Below are positions 8,394-17,379 of a DNA stretch of 64,000 nt, one piece after another. The stretch is from assembly GCA_964518635.1 (NCBI GenBank), contig CAZFGK010000015.1, positions 17,552 to 81,551 on the forward strand, given 5' to 3'. Below the pieces are notes generated by a model. It was not told where the DNA came from. It did no database searches and was given only the letters and a program-made list of their open reading frames with translations. Position numbers and translations under genes: made by a program. Origin of the DNA: CAZFGK01 sp964518635. GTDB lineage: Bacteria; Zixibacteria; MSB-5A5; GN15; FEB-12. Numbering within the stretch: the first letter of the stretch is position 1; each line of letters begins with the position of its first letter.

Positions 8394-9491
8394 ATGAAAA
8401 TTGCTCAGGAAACGCTGATTTCAAGAATCTCAGTGTGTGCGACAAGCACAATTCTATGCTTATCAATCGCCATCTACCTCATCGTTGGAAGTTGCACTTC
8501 ACGAAAATCCCCGACAGAACCAACAATCGAAATTCCCAGAGTCATGGCTGTTCTTACTGAAGATGGCACGATCTGGACGGTAGCTATTCCAGATGGCGCA
8601 ATCCACATGTACGAGCCAATCCTCCCGGGAGCAGTCAGTTTGGCAGTAGCACCGAACGGGGATGCGCTCTACATCCGTTCACAGGATTCAATTATCCGCT
8701 TTTCATTTGCAGATCAGACTCGTCAGACGATTTATCGCTTTCCATCAACAGACAGCGGATCCATTAAGATTGTTGGTGCAGGAACGCAACTGTTTGTTGG
8801 TGGATTTAGCACAAGAATCATTGACCTTGCGAATCATACCCTTCGGCATGATTTCAGCAGGAGATCATATGATGTTGTCGAGTATTCAGGGAGCAGCAGA
8901 CTTTTTATTGCATCTGATACGTCGTGGTTCTTGAATACTCAGACTGGAGATACTAATTCAATCGCACGCTCCATAGGGCAGTATTATAGGAGAGGGCGTC
9001 CAATTGTCTCGTCACCTGATCCTGATAAAGTCATCGTTTATTATGTGTACGACATATGTCTTACATCAATAGTAAGCTACCGATTGACTTCAAATATCAG
9101 AGATACCTTTCTTGATGTCTTTCCTGGTTCCGCAGATATTGCGGTTACCCCCGACAGCCGTCGTCTCTTTTACACCAACGCCTGGATCTGGTCTATCGAC
9201 GATGGCATTAATTGCCGAGGAAAGAGCGGTCCTTCTTACCGAGTGTACGAGATGGATCCACTCACTTTCGAGACGATAGATACCATCATTGTTGGTGATT
9301 CTGCACTTCCAAGGAATTCAGGTGTGAACTTTGATGTTCACCGAGTAAACGTAACGGGAGACGGGAACTATATTGTCGGGATGCCTTCATTACGAGTTGG
9401 ATTTGTCATAATGGATGCTCAGGCAATGGCAGTTATTCGTAAGATAAGTCAGCTCGGTCTTGACCGCCCGATTTCAAGATCGATAAATTGA
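8394..9491 (+). CDS. Lipoprotein with WD40/YVTN-like repeats
   Basis: Starts at ATG 8394 with gaggagg just upstream. A hydrophobic N-terminus ends in the lipobox LIVGSC, so it is an exported lipoprotein. The remaining ~330 residues show repeated blade-like strands (GTIWTVAIPDGAIHMYEP, AVSLAVAPNGDALYI, ADIAVTPDSRRLFYT, VNVTGDGNYIVGMPS), typical of beta-propeller proteins. No catalytic residues are evident. It is followed 42 bases later by a short secreted protein. Ligand unknown; the fold assignment is inference from repeat spacing. Confidence 0.65.
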   Translation: MKIAQETLISRISVCATSTILCLSIAIYLIVGSCTSRKSPTEPTIEIPRVMAVLTEDGTIWTVAIPDGAIHMYEPILPGAVSLAVAPNGDALYIRSQDSIIRFSFADQTRQTIYRFPSTDSGSIKIVGAGTQLFVGGFSTRIIDLANHTLRHDFSRRSYDVVEYSGSSRLFIASDTSWFLNTQTGDTNSIARSIGQYYRRGRPIVSSPDPDKVIVYYVYDICLTSIVSYRLTSNIRDTFLDVFPGSADIAVTPDSRRLFYTNAWIWSIDDGINCRGKSGPSYRVYEMDPLTFETIDTIIVGDSALPRNSGVNFDVHRVNVTGDGNYIVGMPSLRVGFVIMDAQAMAVIRKISQLGLDRPISRSIN

Positions 9492-9533
9492 TGCTTCGAG
9501 AGTGGAATTTCTTGTAAGGAGGGAACATACTTC

Positions 9534-9734
9534 ATGAACAGAGTATTACTTTTGTTTCTTGCCCTTGTTGCGTCGTGCTGCAGTATAAGCGCACAGGACT
9601 CGACACACGTTGATTCAGTTTCCGTTCGAACTGATTTCATCCTGGTGCAAAGTGCATTTCCAGACTCCGCCGAGATTGATTCTCTGATTCTTGCAGAGTA
9701 CGGCTGGGTGGCACACCCATTCTTATGGGTGTGA
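9534..9734 (+). CDS. Short secreted protein ending in a repeat
   Basis: 66 residues with a clear signal peptide (MNRVLLLFLALVASCCSISA, then QDSTHVDS) and a strong aaggagg ribosome site. The last ten residues, GWVAHPFLWV, are encoded inside an inverted repeat (9705-9735). The gene may therefore be a truncated remnant whose 3' part was displaced by the repeat. No family recognised. Confidence 0.45.
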   Translation: MNRVLLLFLALVASCCSISAQDSTHVDSVSVRTDFILVQSAFPDSAEIDSLILAEYGWVAHPFLWV

Positions 9735-9735
9735 A
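9705..9735 (+). repeat. Inverted repeat family D, left copy
   Basis: The unit tgggtggcacaccc / gggtgtgaa is itself palindromic (cacacccattcttatgggtgtg). It matches the reverse complement of 9891-9921 with three differences. The pair encloses about 155 bases that carry no supported gene, a layout like a small non-autonomous element. Confidence 0.7.
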
Positions 9736-9890
9736 TCAGTGGCGTGGTCTTCAAATTTTTTGGCGAACAAGACGAAAGGAGAATATCCTGTAGCCATAAT
9801 TCTACGAGCGCAAAACACATTATGAAATTAGCTCTGCCTCCAAGCATGAACTTAGACGTAACATCAATGAGTGCAGGAGGCATCATCGAC

Positions 9891-9921
9891 TTCACACCCG
9901 TCAGAACGGGTGTGCCACCCA
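9891..9921 (-). repeat. Inverted repeat family D, right copy
   Basis: The reverse complement of this unit matches 9705-9735 except in the loop (ttctgac for ttcttat). Its palindromic core is cacaccc gtcagaac gggtgtg. Confidence 0.7.
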
Positions 9922-9937
9922 CCGAAGATTGAGGAAA

Positions 9938-9969
9938 GAAGACCCTTCGACAAGCTCAGGGTGACAAGA
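9938..9969 (+). repeat. Dispersed intergenic repeat, copy 2
   Basis: A 32-base unit with the core cccttcgacaagctca, identical except for one base to the minus-strand copy at 695-726. It lies in a 427-base gap (9735-10161) made almost wholly of repeats and ending in the rplS terminator. Confidence 0.7.
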
Positions 9970-10016
9970 GGGGCACAGGTTGACAAGAGGGCAGACCGGG
10001 AGGTCTGCCGCCCACG

Positions 10017-10063
10017 AGATTTATTGAAGAAGCGGGAACCCTGATCTGGTGATCAGGGCCACC
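10017..10063 (+). repeat. Dispersed repeat family C, copy 3
   Basis: It holds the palindrome ccctgatctggtgatcaggg and shares its flanks with 8261-8303. The preceding palindrome gcagaccgggaggtctgc (9991-10008) makes the same two-part structure as at the other copy. Confidence 0.65.
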
Positions 10064-10100
10064 AAATAACAAGGTTTGCATTTTATCCCCCCAACCGAAA

Positions 10101-10130
10101 AAAAACGCCCCGATTGCTCAGGGCGTTTTC
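10101..10130 (-). terminator. Terminator of the ffh-rplS operon
   Basis: The stem aaaacgccc / gggcgtttt (10102-10110 with 10121-10129) is followed on the minus strand by a long T run. It sits 33 bases past the rplS stop. It may also work in the plus direction, where cgttttctatttt follows. Confidence 0.85.
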
Positions 10131-10161
10131 TATTTTCTTGCAGTTACGAAACTACTGCGAA

Positions 10162-10521
10162 CTACTTCTTTGAATCGTCGGCGAGCTGCTCTTTGATACG
10201 AGCAGACTTGCCAGTCAGATTACGCAGGTAGTAGAGCTTGGCGCGACGGACACGTCCGCTGCGATCTTTCTCCACCTTCGCGATATTCGGTGACAGAAAC
10301 GGAAACGTACGTTCGACGCCAATTCCATTGGAGATCTTGCGCACCGTAAAGGTCTCACCAGTGCCGGAGCCCGAACGACCGATGACAATCCCCTGGAAGA
10401 CCTGAATACGTTCCTTGTCCCCTTCTTTAATCTTCACATGCACCTTAATGGTGTCACCCGGATGAAAAGCAGGGATATCATCCCGCTTATATTGATTCTC
10501 AATGAACGTAATCTGGCGCAT
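10162..10521 (-). CDS. rplS: 50S ribosomal protein L19
   Basis: 119 residues, the normal length. It binds 23S rRNA at the subunit interface. Motifs: FHPGDTIKVHVKIKEGDKER near the N-terminus, QVFQGIVIGR, and ERTFPFLSPNIAKVE followed by GRVRRAKLYYLRNL at the C-terminus. An aaggag lies 5 bases before the ATG. It is the last gene of the ribosome/SRP operon, 66 bases after trmD. Confidence 0.97.
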   Translation of the reverse strand: MRQITFIENQYKRDDIPAFHPGDTIKVHVKIKEGDKERIQVFQGIVIGRSGSGTGETFTVRKISNGIGVERTFPFLSPNIAKVEKDRSGRVRRAKLYYLRNLTGKSARIKEQLADDSKK

Positions 10522-10587
10522 TCGCTACTCCTTCGTGATATGTTCAACTTTTCAATTCGTATTCATGACGTCGCAAGTGTGACGTTT

Positions 10588-11355
10588 CTATCTCTTCTTC
10601 TCAGCTGCAGACTGTTCTGTGCTGAGTGATTTTCTGTCCTTCTCATCCAACGGTGCCCTCTCAAGCAGATCAGGGCGATTCTGCTGGCACTTACGAAGTG
10701 CTGCGCTGCGTCGATATGCGCTGATCACCGCATGATTCCCACTTTGCAATTCAGCGGGGATTTCGATCCCCGCGTACTCCGCCGGTCGGGTATAGACCGG
10801 TGTGCCGACGATGTCGTCGATATGTGAATCCTGCAATGCCGACTGAAAATTGCCGAGTACTTTCGGAATCAATCGAGCGATGGCATCGACCATCACTGCT
10901 GCCGCCGGTTCACCACCGGTCAGGACATAGTCTCCGATCGAGACTTCATCGATGTCATACAGTTCTAGAATTCGTTCATCGACACCGAGGTAATGTCCGC
11001 AGATCATCGTCACTCGCTCACAAAGTGAGTAGGAGATCGCACGTTCCTGATTAAACAGCAGCCCTGCGGCTGAAGTCAGGATGACTCGCTCTCGTATATT
11101 TCTCTCGCTGGCCGGTTTTTTGTGCTGATAGCCGAGGGATTGCAGACAGCGATCAAGTGGTTCTACTTTGAGCACCATGCCACCGCCACCTCCTGCCGGA
11201 GTGTCATCGACGGTGCGATGCTTGTCGATTGCAAAGTCACGCAGTTGGATGATACTGATGTCAAAGAGCCGATTGCTCTGCGCTTTTCCCAGAAGTGACT
11301 GCGCAAGTGACTGCGTGAAGTAGTCCGGGAAGAGCGTAATTATTTCAAATTTCAT
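10588..11355 (-). CDS. trmD: tRNA (guanine-N1)-methyltransferase
   Basis: 255 residues. It methylates G37 of tRNAs that read codons starting with C, using SAM bound in a SPOUT trefoil knot. Visible motifs: FEIITLFPDYF at the N-terminus, VDDTPAGGGGGMVLKVEPL, MICGHYLGVDERI, and the knot YVLTGGEPAAAVMVDAIARLIP. The C-terminal domain includes SGNHAVISAYRR. It lies between rimM and rplS in the conserved order. Confidence 0.96.
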   Translation of the reverse strand: MKFEIITLFPDYFTQSLAQSLLGKAQSNRLFDISIIQLRDFAIDKHRTVDDTPAGGGGGMVLKVEPLDRCLQSLGYQHKKPASERNIRERVILTSAAGLLFNQERAISYSLCERVTMICGHYLGVDERILELYDIDEVSIGDYVLTGGEPAAAVMVDAIARLIPKVLGNFQSALQDSHIDDIVGTPVYTRPAEYAGIEIPAELQSGNHAVISAYRRSAALRKCQQNRPDLLERAPLDEKDRKSLSTEQSAAEKKR

Positions 11356-11402
11356 TTTCGTAAGACATCGGGCAACAGCCGTCGCCGGATGTCATCACTC
11401 TC

Positions 11403-12020
11403 TTAGTCGATATGCAGCGGCGCAACGGTATCAAAGATCCCAGCTGGTTTCACCGTGATGATCTTCGCTGCCACGTCTATGTTCAAAACAAATGTCGTGA
11501 CTGCCGGAAACAGAACCGTCGCGCCAAGCGGCGTGCGAACAAGGTAGGCATCATTCGCCGGATATCGTTCCACTTCTTCAACCTCGCCGAGTTCCTTACC
11601 TGATTCATCGACGACCTTGCAACCGACGAGGTCAAAAAGATAGAAGTGCCCATCGGGTGGCTTCGCGATTTCAGTCGATAACACCGTGATCACGCCGTGA
11701 GTCAGTGGTGCTACCGATTCGGGGCTATCGAAACCCTCCAGTTTGACCACTGGTCGTCCGCCGATCGCTTCGATCTGTTCGATCTTAATAGTCTCAAGCG
11801 GTGACAACCACCAGCGATGTCCGCGCTGAAAGGTCAGCTCGGTCATATCGAAAAAACGTTCAGGGAAATCGGTGTTCGGGGTAATATAGATCTCCCCGTC
11901 AAGCCCTCGTGGTCGACCAAACTTGCCGACCACAATTCGCCCGTCGAGATAGGTCTCATCGACTCTCTCACTCTGGACTGGCGGATTCTTTCCTGCGTGT
12001 TTCTTCACCGTTGCAAGCAT
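11403..12020 (-). CDS. rimM: Ribosome maturation factor RimM
   Basis: 205 residues, slightly long because of an N-terminal extension before the conserved VVGKFGRPRGLDGEIYI. RimM binds S19 and helps 30S head assembly. The C-terminal PRC-barrel region is seen as HFYLFDLVGCKVVDESGKE and NDAYLVRTPLGATVLFPAV. The gap to rpsP is 41 bases; the KH-domain gene often placed between rpsP and rimM is absent. Confidence 0.93.
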   Translation of the reverse strand: MLATVKKHAGKNPPVQSERVDETYLDGRIVVGKFGRPRGLDGEIYITPNTDFPERFFDMTELTFQRGHRWWLSPLETIKIEQIEAIGGRPVVKLEGFDSPESVAPLTHGVITVLSTEIAKPPDGHFYLFDLVGCKVVDESGKELGEVEEVERYPANDAYLVRTPLGATVLFPAVTTFVLNIDVAAKIITVKPAGIFDTVAPLHID

Positions 12021-12061
12021 CTGTCTGGGTGTGTCGCTTTACTTTCGTTCTTCGAGCAATC

Positions 12062-12433
12062 TCAGCTTGCGGCTTCAGCCGTTGCTAAGGTTGCCTTTTT
12101 CATGCGACGGGTTTTCTTCTTCCGTTCGGTGATCGTGCCGCGGACGTTGATCGCCGAGACATCCTCACCTTTACGGGCGCGAAGATACTTTTCGGTGAAG
12201 CCAACCTGCGTCAGAAGAGTGCCGACAGTCTCCGACGGAATCGCACCCTGATCGAGCCAATGGGAGAGCTTTACTTCTTCCAATGTGACCGCGGCTGGTT
12301 TCAGAATCGGATTGTAGGTGCCGAGCACTTCAAGAAAACGACCATCACGTGCGAAACGTTCGTCCGCAGCGACGATACGATAGTACGGGCGTTTTTTCGC
12401 ACCCATGCGACGAAGACGGAGATGTACTGCCAA
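12062..12433 (-). CDS. rpsP: 30S ribosomal protein S16
   Basis: 123 residues, with the hallmark N-terminus AVHLRLRRMGAKKRPYYRIV and DGRFLEVLGTYNP. S16 is an early-binding protein of the 30S body. The C-terminal tail is basic (GTITERKKKTRRMKK) and longer than in E. coli. A ggaggc ribosome site precedes ATG. It is placed after ffh as in many bacteria. Confidence 0.96.
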   Translation of the reverse strand: MAVHLRLRRMGAKKRPYYRIVAADERFARDGRFLEVLGTYNPILKPAAVTLEEVKLSHWLDQGAIPSETVGTLLTQVGFTEKYLRARKGEDVSAINVRGTITERKKKTRRMKKATLATAEAAS

Positions 12434-12512
12434 GAGATGCCTCCTTAAGGCCTGTGCAATATTGTTATTCTATTCAATTTCATTTCAAACCGGATGGTCA
12501 CAACCGCGAGCA

Positions 12513-13844
12513 CTATTTTCCTGCTCTCAGTGTTTTCGCCATCTGGGCTATGCGACCCTTATCACGGGCGATGCCGCCAAACATCCTCTGCATCTGAGTG
12601 AACTGATTGAGCAGGGCATTAATCTCCTGCACGCTGGTTCCTGATCCGGTTGCGATGCGTCGCTTACGGGATCCATCGATGATCTTCGGACGTGATCGCT
12701 CTTTCATTGTCATTGAGCGGATGATCGCCAGAATGCGGTCGAGTTCTTTATCGTCGACATCAACATTCTTGACCGCTTTTCCCATACCCGGAATCATGCC
12801 GAGGACTGATTGCAATGGGCCGAGTTTCTTGATCTGAAGAATCTGTTTCTGGAAATCATTCAGATCGAAAGTCGCGGTCATCAGTTTCTGCTGCATATCG
12901 ACCGCAGTATCCCGGTCGATCTCTTCCTGTGCTTTCTCAACAAGGGAGACAATATCTCCCATCCCAAGAATACGAGAGGCAAGACGATCAGGATGGAATG
13001 GTTCGAGATCGGTCAGTTTTTCACCGGTGGAGATCAGCTTAATTGGGCAGCCGGTAATTTTTCGAATCGAGAGTGCCGCACCACCGCGGGCATCACCGTC
13101 AAGCTTGGTCATTGCAACGCCGGTCAACTGAAGTTTCATATTAAACTTCTCAGCGACACCGAGAGCATCCTGTCCGGTCATGGCGTCAACCACGAGGATA
13201 ATCTCCTGTGGGCGGGCGATACGCTTGATCTCTTCCAGCTCCTGCATGAGAGGGGCATCAATCGCCAATCGTCCGGCAGTATCTAAAATCGCGAGATCGA
13301 TAAAGTTCTTCGAGGCCCAACTGATTGCCTGCTTGCAGATCTCCTGCGGCGAGCTGTTCTCGAGTGAAAACGAGGGGACTTCAATCGACTCCGCCAACAC
13401 CTGCAACTGCTTCACCGCCGCCGGGCGATAAATATCGGCGGCAACGAGGAGCGGCTTTTTTCCTTTTTTCTTCGCTTGCAGCGCAAGCTTTCCGGCGAGG
13501 GTGGTTTTTCCTGAACCCTGCAAGCCACACAGCATGTAAACTGTCGGCATCTTCTCAAGCGGTGCCATGGTTGAAGTGGTACTGCCCAGAAGTGCGACGA
13601 GTTCATCGTGCACGATCTTGACTACCTGCTGACCGGGATCAACCGATTGCAAGACGGTGGTGCCGATTGACTTCTCTTCAACATTCTTGATGAAATCGCG
13701 CACGACTTTGTAATGGACATCCGCTTCAAGCAGTGCCTGTCGTACCTCTTTCATCGCATCGCGGATATTTGCATCGGTCAATCGACCATGCCCGCGAAGA
13801 CGCTTGAAAGTCGCTTCGAGTTTTTCTGTTAATGCCGCAAACAT
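12513..13844 (-). CDS. ffh: Signal recognition particle protein Ffh
   Basis: 443 residues with N, G and M domains. The G domain shows the P-loop GLQGSGKTTLAGKLA near residue 110, ILDTAGR, TKLDGDARGGAALS, and the methionine-bearing M domain with QILQIKKLGPLQSVLGMIPGMGK. It targets nascent membrane proteins by binding their signal sequences together with SRP RNA. First gene of the operon. The 280-base gap upstream holds an imperfect accccgat / atcggggggt pairing but no promoter I can name. Confidence 0.97.
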   Translation of the reverse strand: MFAALTEKLEATFKRLRGHGRLTDANIRDAMKEVRQALLEADVHYKVVRDFIKNVEEKSIGTTVLQSVDPGQQVVKIVHDELVALLGSTTSTMAPLEKMPTVYMLCGLQGSGKTTLAGKLALQAKKKGKKPLLVAADIYRPAAVKQLQVLAESIEVPSFSLENSSPQEICKQAISWASKNFIDLAILDTAGRLAIDAPLMQELEEIKRIARPQEIILVVDAMTGQDALGVAEKFNMKLQLTGVAMTKLDGDARGGAALSIRKITGCPIKLISTGEKLTDLEPFHPDRLASRILGMGDIVSLVEKAQEEIDRDTAVDMQQKLMTATFDLNDFQKQILQIKKLGPLQSVLGMIPGMGKAVKNVDVDDKELDRILAIIRSMTMKERSRPKIIDGSRKRRIATGSGTSVQEINALLNQFTQMQRMFGGIARDKGRIAQMAKTLRAGK

Positions 13845-14124
13845 GTGTTCAAATCAGTCGTTCGTCGCACCATTTCATTTTTTCACTGTCGTTATTTTTC
13901 ATACCAGAAAACACCCCGGATGATAGAAGTAGATTACCTATGGCAATCGGGGGGTGTAAAAAGGCAGATTCGGAATATAGCAGCTGGCTTGTGAGAGGCA
14001 AGGGTTCGAATGGAACTCCTGAAGAAGTTCATAGAGACCGAGAGTTAGTCAAATCTCGTTGCGGGGGAATGAGTTAGCAAGAGCACCATAGATGCAGTCA
14101 CGTAAGTCATTTATAGGGAATGAC

Positions 14125-14991
14125 TTATATAGATATAAGACCGTGCTTAGCGTACCATTTTCGGCGAAGTCCATCGACCTGAAGGTAGGAGCCATCCTTC
14201 AAAGCGACATGGTCAGCACCCGGGAGTACCACCAATTCATGTGGAACTCCCGCTTTTGTCAGGGAATCGGCAGCAAGATCCGACTGAGAAAGGGGGACAA
14301 CGGTGTCGGCATCCCCGTGGAGAAGGAGGATTGAAGAACTTTTCGATACTGTGCTCGCAAAGTGAGTCATTGATCGAAGGTCAAGGCCACGCTCTCTTTC
14401 AACCACTGACAGATCGCCAAGATACTGATCGATCAATTCCTGAAAGCGTGGTTTCGCCGTCACCAATGCTCGCAGATCAGCGATTCCGGCATGAATGACG
14501 ACCGCGGAAATGTCAGAGAACATGGTCAACAACCGGTAAGTAGTCATACCCCCACGTGATGCCCCTTCAAGCGCACAACGACTTGGATCACATTCAGGAA
14601 TATCGAGGGCGACTTCGCGGAGATGAAACGCATCCCGGACATCCTCCCCCCCCCAGTCTTCCACCCCTTCACTCCCTTTATTGCCGCGGTATTGGCTAGC
14701 GAGGACCACCATCCCCCAGGAGGCAGCAATCCCAAGAATCAAATAGGCAGTGAGGTCATCGATTGAGCCACGATCCCCATTCCCGCCACGATTCCAGATC
14801 AGAAGTGGGAGCTTTCCGTCAATTCGGCGAGGGAGTGCCAGATAACCGGCAACACGAAGCCCGTCGCTTAGATACCAGATTCGTTCGACTTGTACATTCT
14901 CGAAATGAGATGGATCATACAAACGATCAGCAGCGATCTGCTGGAATCTTGTGAGATGAATCGGATGACGCTCAAGCAGCAGACGGGACAT
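14125..14991 (-). CDS. Alpha/beta hydrolase, S9 peptidase-like
   Basis: 288 residues with a prolyl-oligopeptidase type catalytic domain and no signal peptide. The nucleophile elbow is in CALEGASRGGMTTYRL. The acid is in LLLHGDADTVVPLSQS and the histidine in VVLPGADHVAL, so the triad is complete. Early strands (LPLLIWNRGGNGDRG, WGMVVLASQYRGNKGSEG) form the usual oxyanion region. The propeller domain of true S9 peptidases is absent, so it may be an esterase or acylaminoacyl hydrolase. It stands alone. Confidence 0.8.
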   Translation of the reverse strand: MSRLLLERHPIHLTRFQQIAADRLYDPSHFENVQVERIWYLSDGLRVAGYLALPRRIDGKLPLLIWNRGGNGDRGSIDDLTAYLILGIAASWGMVVLASQYRGNKGSEGVEDWGGEDVRDAFHLREVALDIPECDPSRCALEGASRGGMTTYRLLTMFSDISAVVIHAGIADLRALVTAKPRFQELIDQYLGDLSVVERERGLDLRSMTHFASTVSKSSSILLLHGDADTVVPLSQSDLAADSLTKAGVPHELVVLPGADHVALKDGSYLQVDGLRRKWYAKHGLISI

Positions 14992-15214
14992 GTTGCCAAG
15001 CTAGCTGAGAAATGCAATTCCTGCCAGTAGTGAGGATTGAGATTGGCGCGACGAAATTGCCCGACTATATTATTTTTTGCAGGATTCGAATGGCATGTGT
15101 TGATTTCTTGATTTAACTCCATTCGTTTCTGATTGAACAGACCAAAAAGAGGAAGTTACAAGAAGGAGCGCCGCTCTGGATTGATGATCCAGCGTACTCT
15201 TTCTTTTGTCGTCT

Positions 15215-15985
15215 ATGTCACCTGTGAGTTCTGAAAGTGTGATGACAAGAGATTCCATGCCAAATCGGATCACCGGAACAGATGTACCGTCCGCTGGCAC
15301 CGAACCATCGTGGAAACTATTTGACCGGATCGCGCATCGGTATGATCCGTTGAATCGTCTGCTATCATTTGGCACTGATCAGTCATGGCGCAAAAAATTA
15401 GTCCAGTACCTACCGGACGGTCCGATTCATCTTCTTGATATGGCGACTGGTACCGGCGATCAGCTCCTGATGCTCGCATCGCTGCGCTCCGATCTGACGG
15501 GCGTCGGCATTGATCCCTCTCGCGAGATGCTCGCGATTGCTCCAGCCAAAGCAGAGAAGGCAGGTTTGCAAAGGCGACTTTCATTCTTGCACGGAGCCGC
15601 GGAATCGATTCCATTTCCGGATGGAAGCTTTGATGCCGTCACGATCAGTTTTGGAATTCGTAACGTGGTTGATTTGCGTGGATCATTGCGTGAAATGACA
15701 CGCGTGCTACGCTCGAATGGGCGATTGATCATTCTAGAATTCTCGCTCCCGTCGAATCCCATGCTGCGGTTTGGCTACTTGCTTTATTTTCGGCATATCC
15801 TCCCGCGACTTGGCGGTCTGATTTCAGGCGACCCAACTGCCTATCGCTATCTGAACAAGACCGTCGAGAGTTTTCCCTATGGAGATTCTTTCGCTGCAAT
15901 TTTGCGGGAGATCGGTCTTGAAAAAGTTACAACCACTCCACTCACCTTCGGCGTTGCGACTATCTATTGCGGAGTCAAATCGTGA
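15215..15985 (+). CDS. menG: Demethylmenaquinone methyltransferase
   Basis: UbiE/MenG family. It adds the ring methyl in the last step of menaquinone synthesis. Motifs: FDRIAHRYDPLNRLLSFG near the N-terminus, HLLDMATGTGDQLLML (SAM site), GAAESIPFPDGSFDAVTISF and FGIRNVVDLRGSLREM, RLIILEFSLPSNP, and YRYLNKTVESFPYG. The start is taken at ATG 15215; TTG 15206 and ATG 15242 are alternatives and no strong ribosome site separates them. It heads the men operon, and its stop overlaps the next GTG by four bases. Confidence 0.92.
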   Translation: MSPVSSESVMTRDSMPNRITGTDVPSAGTEPSWKLFDRIAHRYDPLNRLLSFGTDQSWRKKLVQYLPDGPIHLLDMATGTGDQLLMLASLRSDLTGVGIDPSREMLAIAPAKAEKAGLQRRLSFLHGAAESIPFPDGSFDAVTISFGIRNVVDLRGSLREMTRVLRSNGRLIILEFSLPSNPMLRFGYLLYFRHILPRLGGLISGDPTAYRYLNKTVESFPYGDSFAAILREIGLEKVTTTPLTFGVATIYCGVKS

Positions 15986-17364
15986 GTGAGTCATCACCGA
16001 TAAACTATGGAGATGAAACCTCTGTGACGACCGCTCCCACAGAGAGTTCACAGACTCCTGCATCAACTACGACCACCAAAGACTTTTACGCCCGTCTGCA
16101 ACATGCTACCGTCTGCACCATCGATGACCAGCGACTGATTGTCCTGCCGGTCACCGGTCATCCGAGTTCATTGCTTGACTGGCTCGAACAGGAACCAGCT
16201 GGTGATCGATTCTATTTTTCCAGTCGTGATCGGTTGTTTCGCGTCGCAGGTTCAGGTCAGGCGCACGCTATACCATCCTCGGTCGCGATGGATGTGATCG
16301 ATCAGCTTTTTGATTCATCAGGTCAGGGGACAATTGTCGGACTAGGGCTTCCTTTCGCATGGGAAGGCGTGACTGATTCATCTCCTCGCGCCGCTGAGTC
16401 ATCCCCTGTGCTGCGCATATCGCGACGGTTGGTTGTACAGATTGACGATGAAATCCGTGCCTTTCTGGTCGTTGCCGATGATCAGACTGATGACCTCGAG
16501 CAGGAGTATGAGCAGTTTGTTGAGTCTTTCAAACGATTGCCATCTTCGCCGGTCTCATTTCCGAAACTGAATGTTCTGACAGAAAAATCAAAAGATCAGG
16601 AACTCTGGAAATCGCAGATCAACCGTGCGGTGGAGTTTCTTGAAAATGACACGCGCCGCAAAATTGTGCTCTCCCGTCGTGAGCAGTATCAGACTAATCA
16701 GACTATCTCACCGATTGCGCTGATGCGTGAATTAGCGGGGAAACAGTCGGCGGCATTTAGTTATCTGCTTGATCTGGATTCGCAGCGCACGATTATCGGG
16801 GCAAGTCCGGAACTGCTTTTTCGCCGTCAGGGGGATGAACTCGATACCGAAGCGGTCGCCGGAACCGCGACGATGGGTGCGAAGATTTCTCTCACCAGTG
16901 AGAAGCAACATCGTGAACAACAGATTGTCGTCGACTGGCTTCGCGCCAAACTTGAACAGGTTTCGACTGATGTCACAATCGAGGCATCAGGGGAAGAGCT
17001 TCCCGCCGGAACTCTCTGCCATAAGCGTACCCGTTTTCATGCCCACTTGCGTGCGCATCAGACGGTCAGTGGATTACTTGAAACATTGCATCCGACACCG
17101 GCAGTTTGTGGGGAGCCATCAGCGGATGCCCGCCGCATGATCGCGGCGATTGAATCGACACCTCGCGGCATGTACAGCGGTGTCATCGGGGTGATTGCGC
17201 CGGGGTTTGCAGAATGCGCTGTTGCGCTGCGTATCGCACTGATAGAACCGAACAAGATCACACTCTCAGCCGGTGCGGGGTTGGTGGTCGGCTCGAATGC
17301 CGATGAAGAATGGCAGGAGACCGATCAGAAAATAGATCAACTCCGATCCCTCTTTCCCCGCTAG
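15982..17364 (+). CDS. menF: Isochorismate synthase
   Basis: About 460 residues of the chorismate-binding family, converting chorismate to isochorismate. Motifs in the C-terminal half: RRKIVLSRREQY, GASPELLFRR, EAVAGTATMG, and HPTPAVCGEPSADARRMI, plus GMYSGVIGVI. The GTG start at 15982 overlaps the menG stop (GTGA), suggesting translational coupling. The chorismate and Mg sites appear intact. Expected substrate flow is to MenD directly downstream. Confidence 0.92.
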   Translation: MSESSPINYGDETSVTTAPTESSQTPASTTTTKDFYARLQHATVCTIDDQRLIVLPVTGHPSSLLDWLEQEPAGDRFYFSSRDRLFRVAGSGQAHAIPSSVAMDVIDQLFDSSGQGTIVGLGLPFAWEGVTDSSPRAAESSPVLRISRRLVVQIDDEIRAFLVVADDQTDDLEQEYEQFVESFKRLPSSPVSFPKLNVLTEKSKDQELWKSQINRAVEFLENDTRRKIVLSRREQYQTNQTISPIALMRELAGKQSAAFSYLLDLDSQRTIIGASPELLFRRQGDELDTEAVAGTATMGAKISLTSEKQHREQQIVVDWLRAKLEQVSTDVTIEASGEELPAGTLCHKRTRFHAHLRAHQTVSGLLETLHPTPAVCGEPSADARRMIAAIESTPRGMYSGVIGVIAPGFAECAVALRIALIEPNKITLSAGAGLVVGSNADEEWQETDQKIDQLRSLFPR

Positions 17365-17379
17365 CGCAGGGGATAACCC

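Noticed and set aside
13850..14124. Possible promoter or small RNA upstream of ffh
   Set aside because: Only an imperfect long-range pairing was found; no clear -35/-10 pair or terminator supports a feature.
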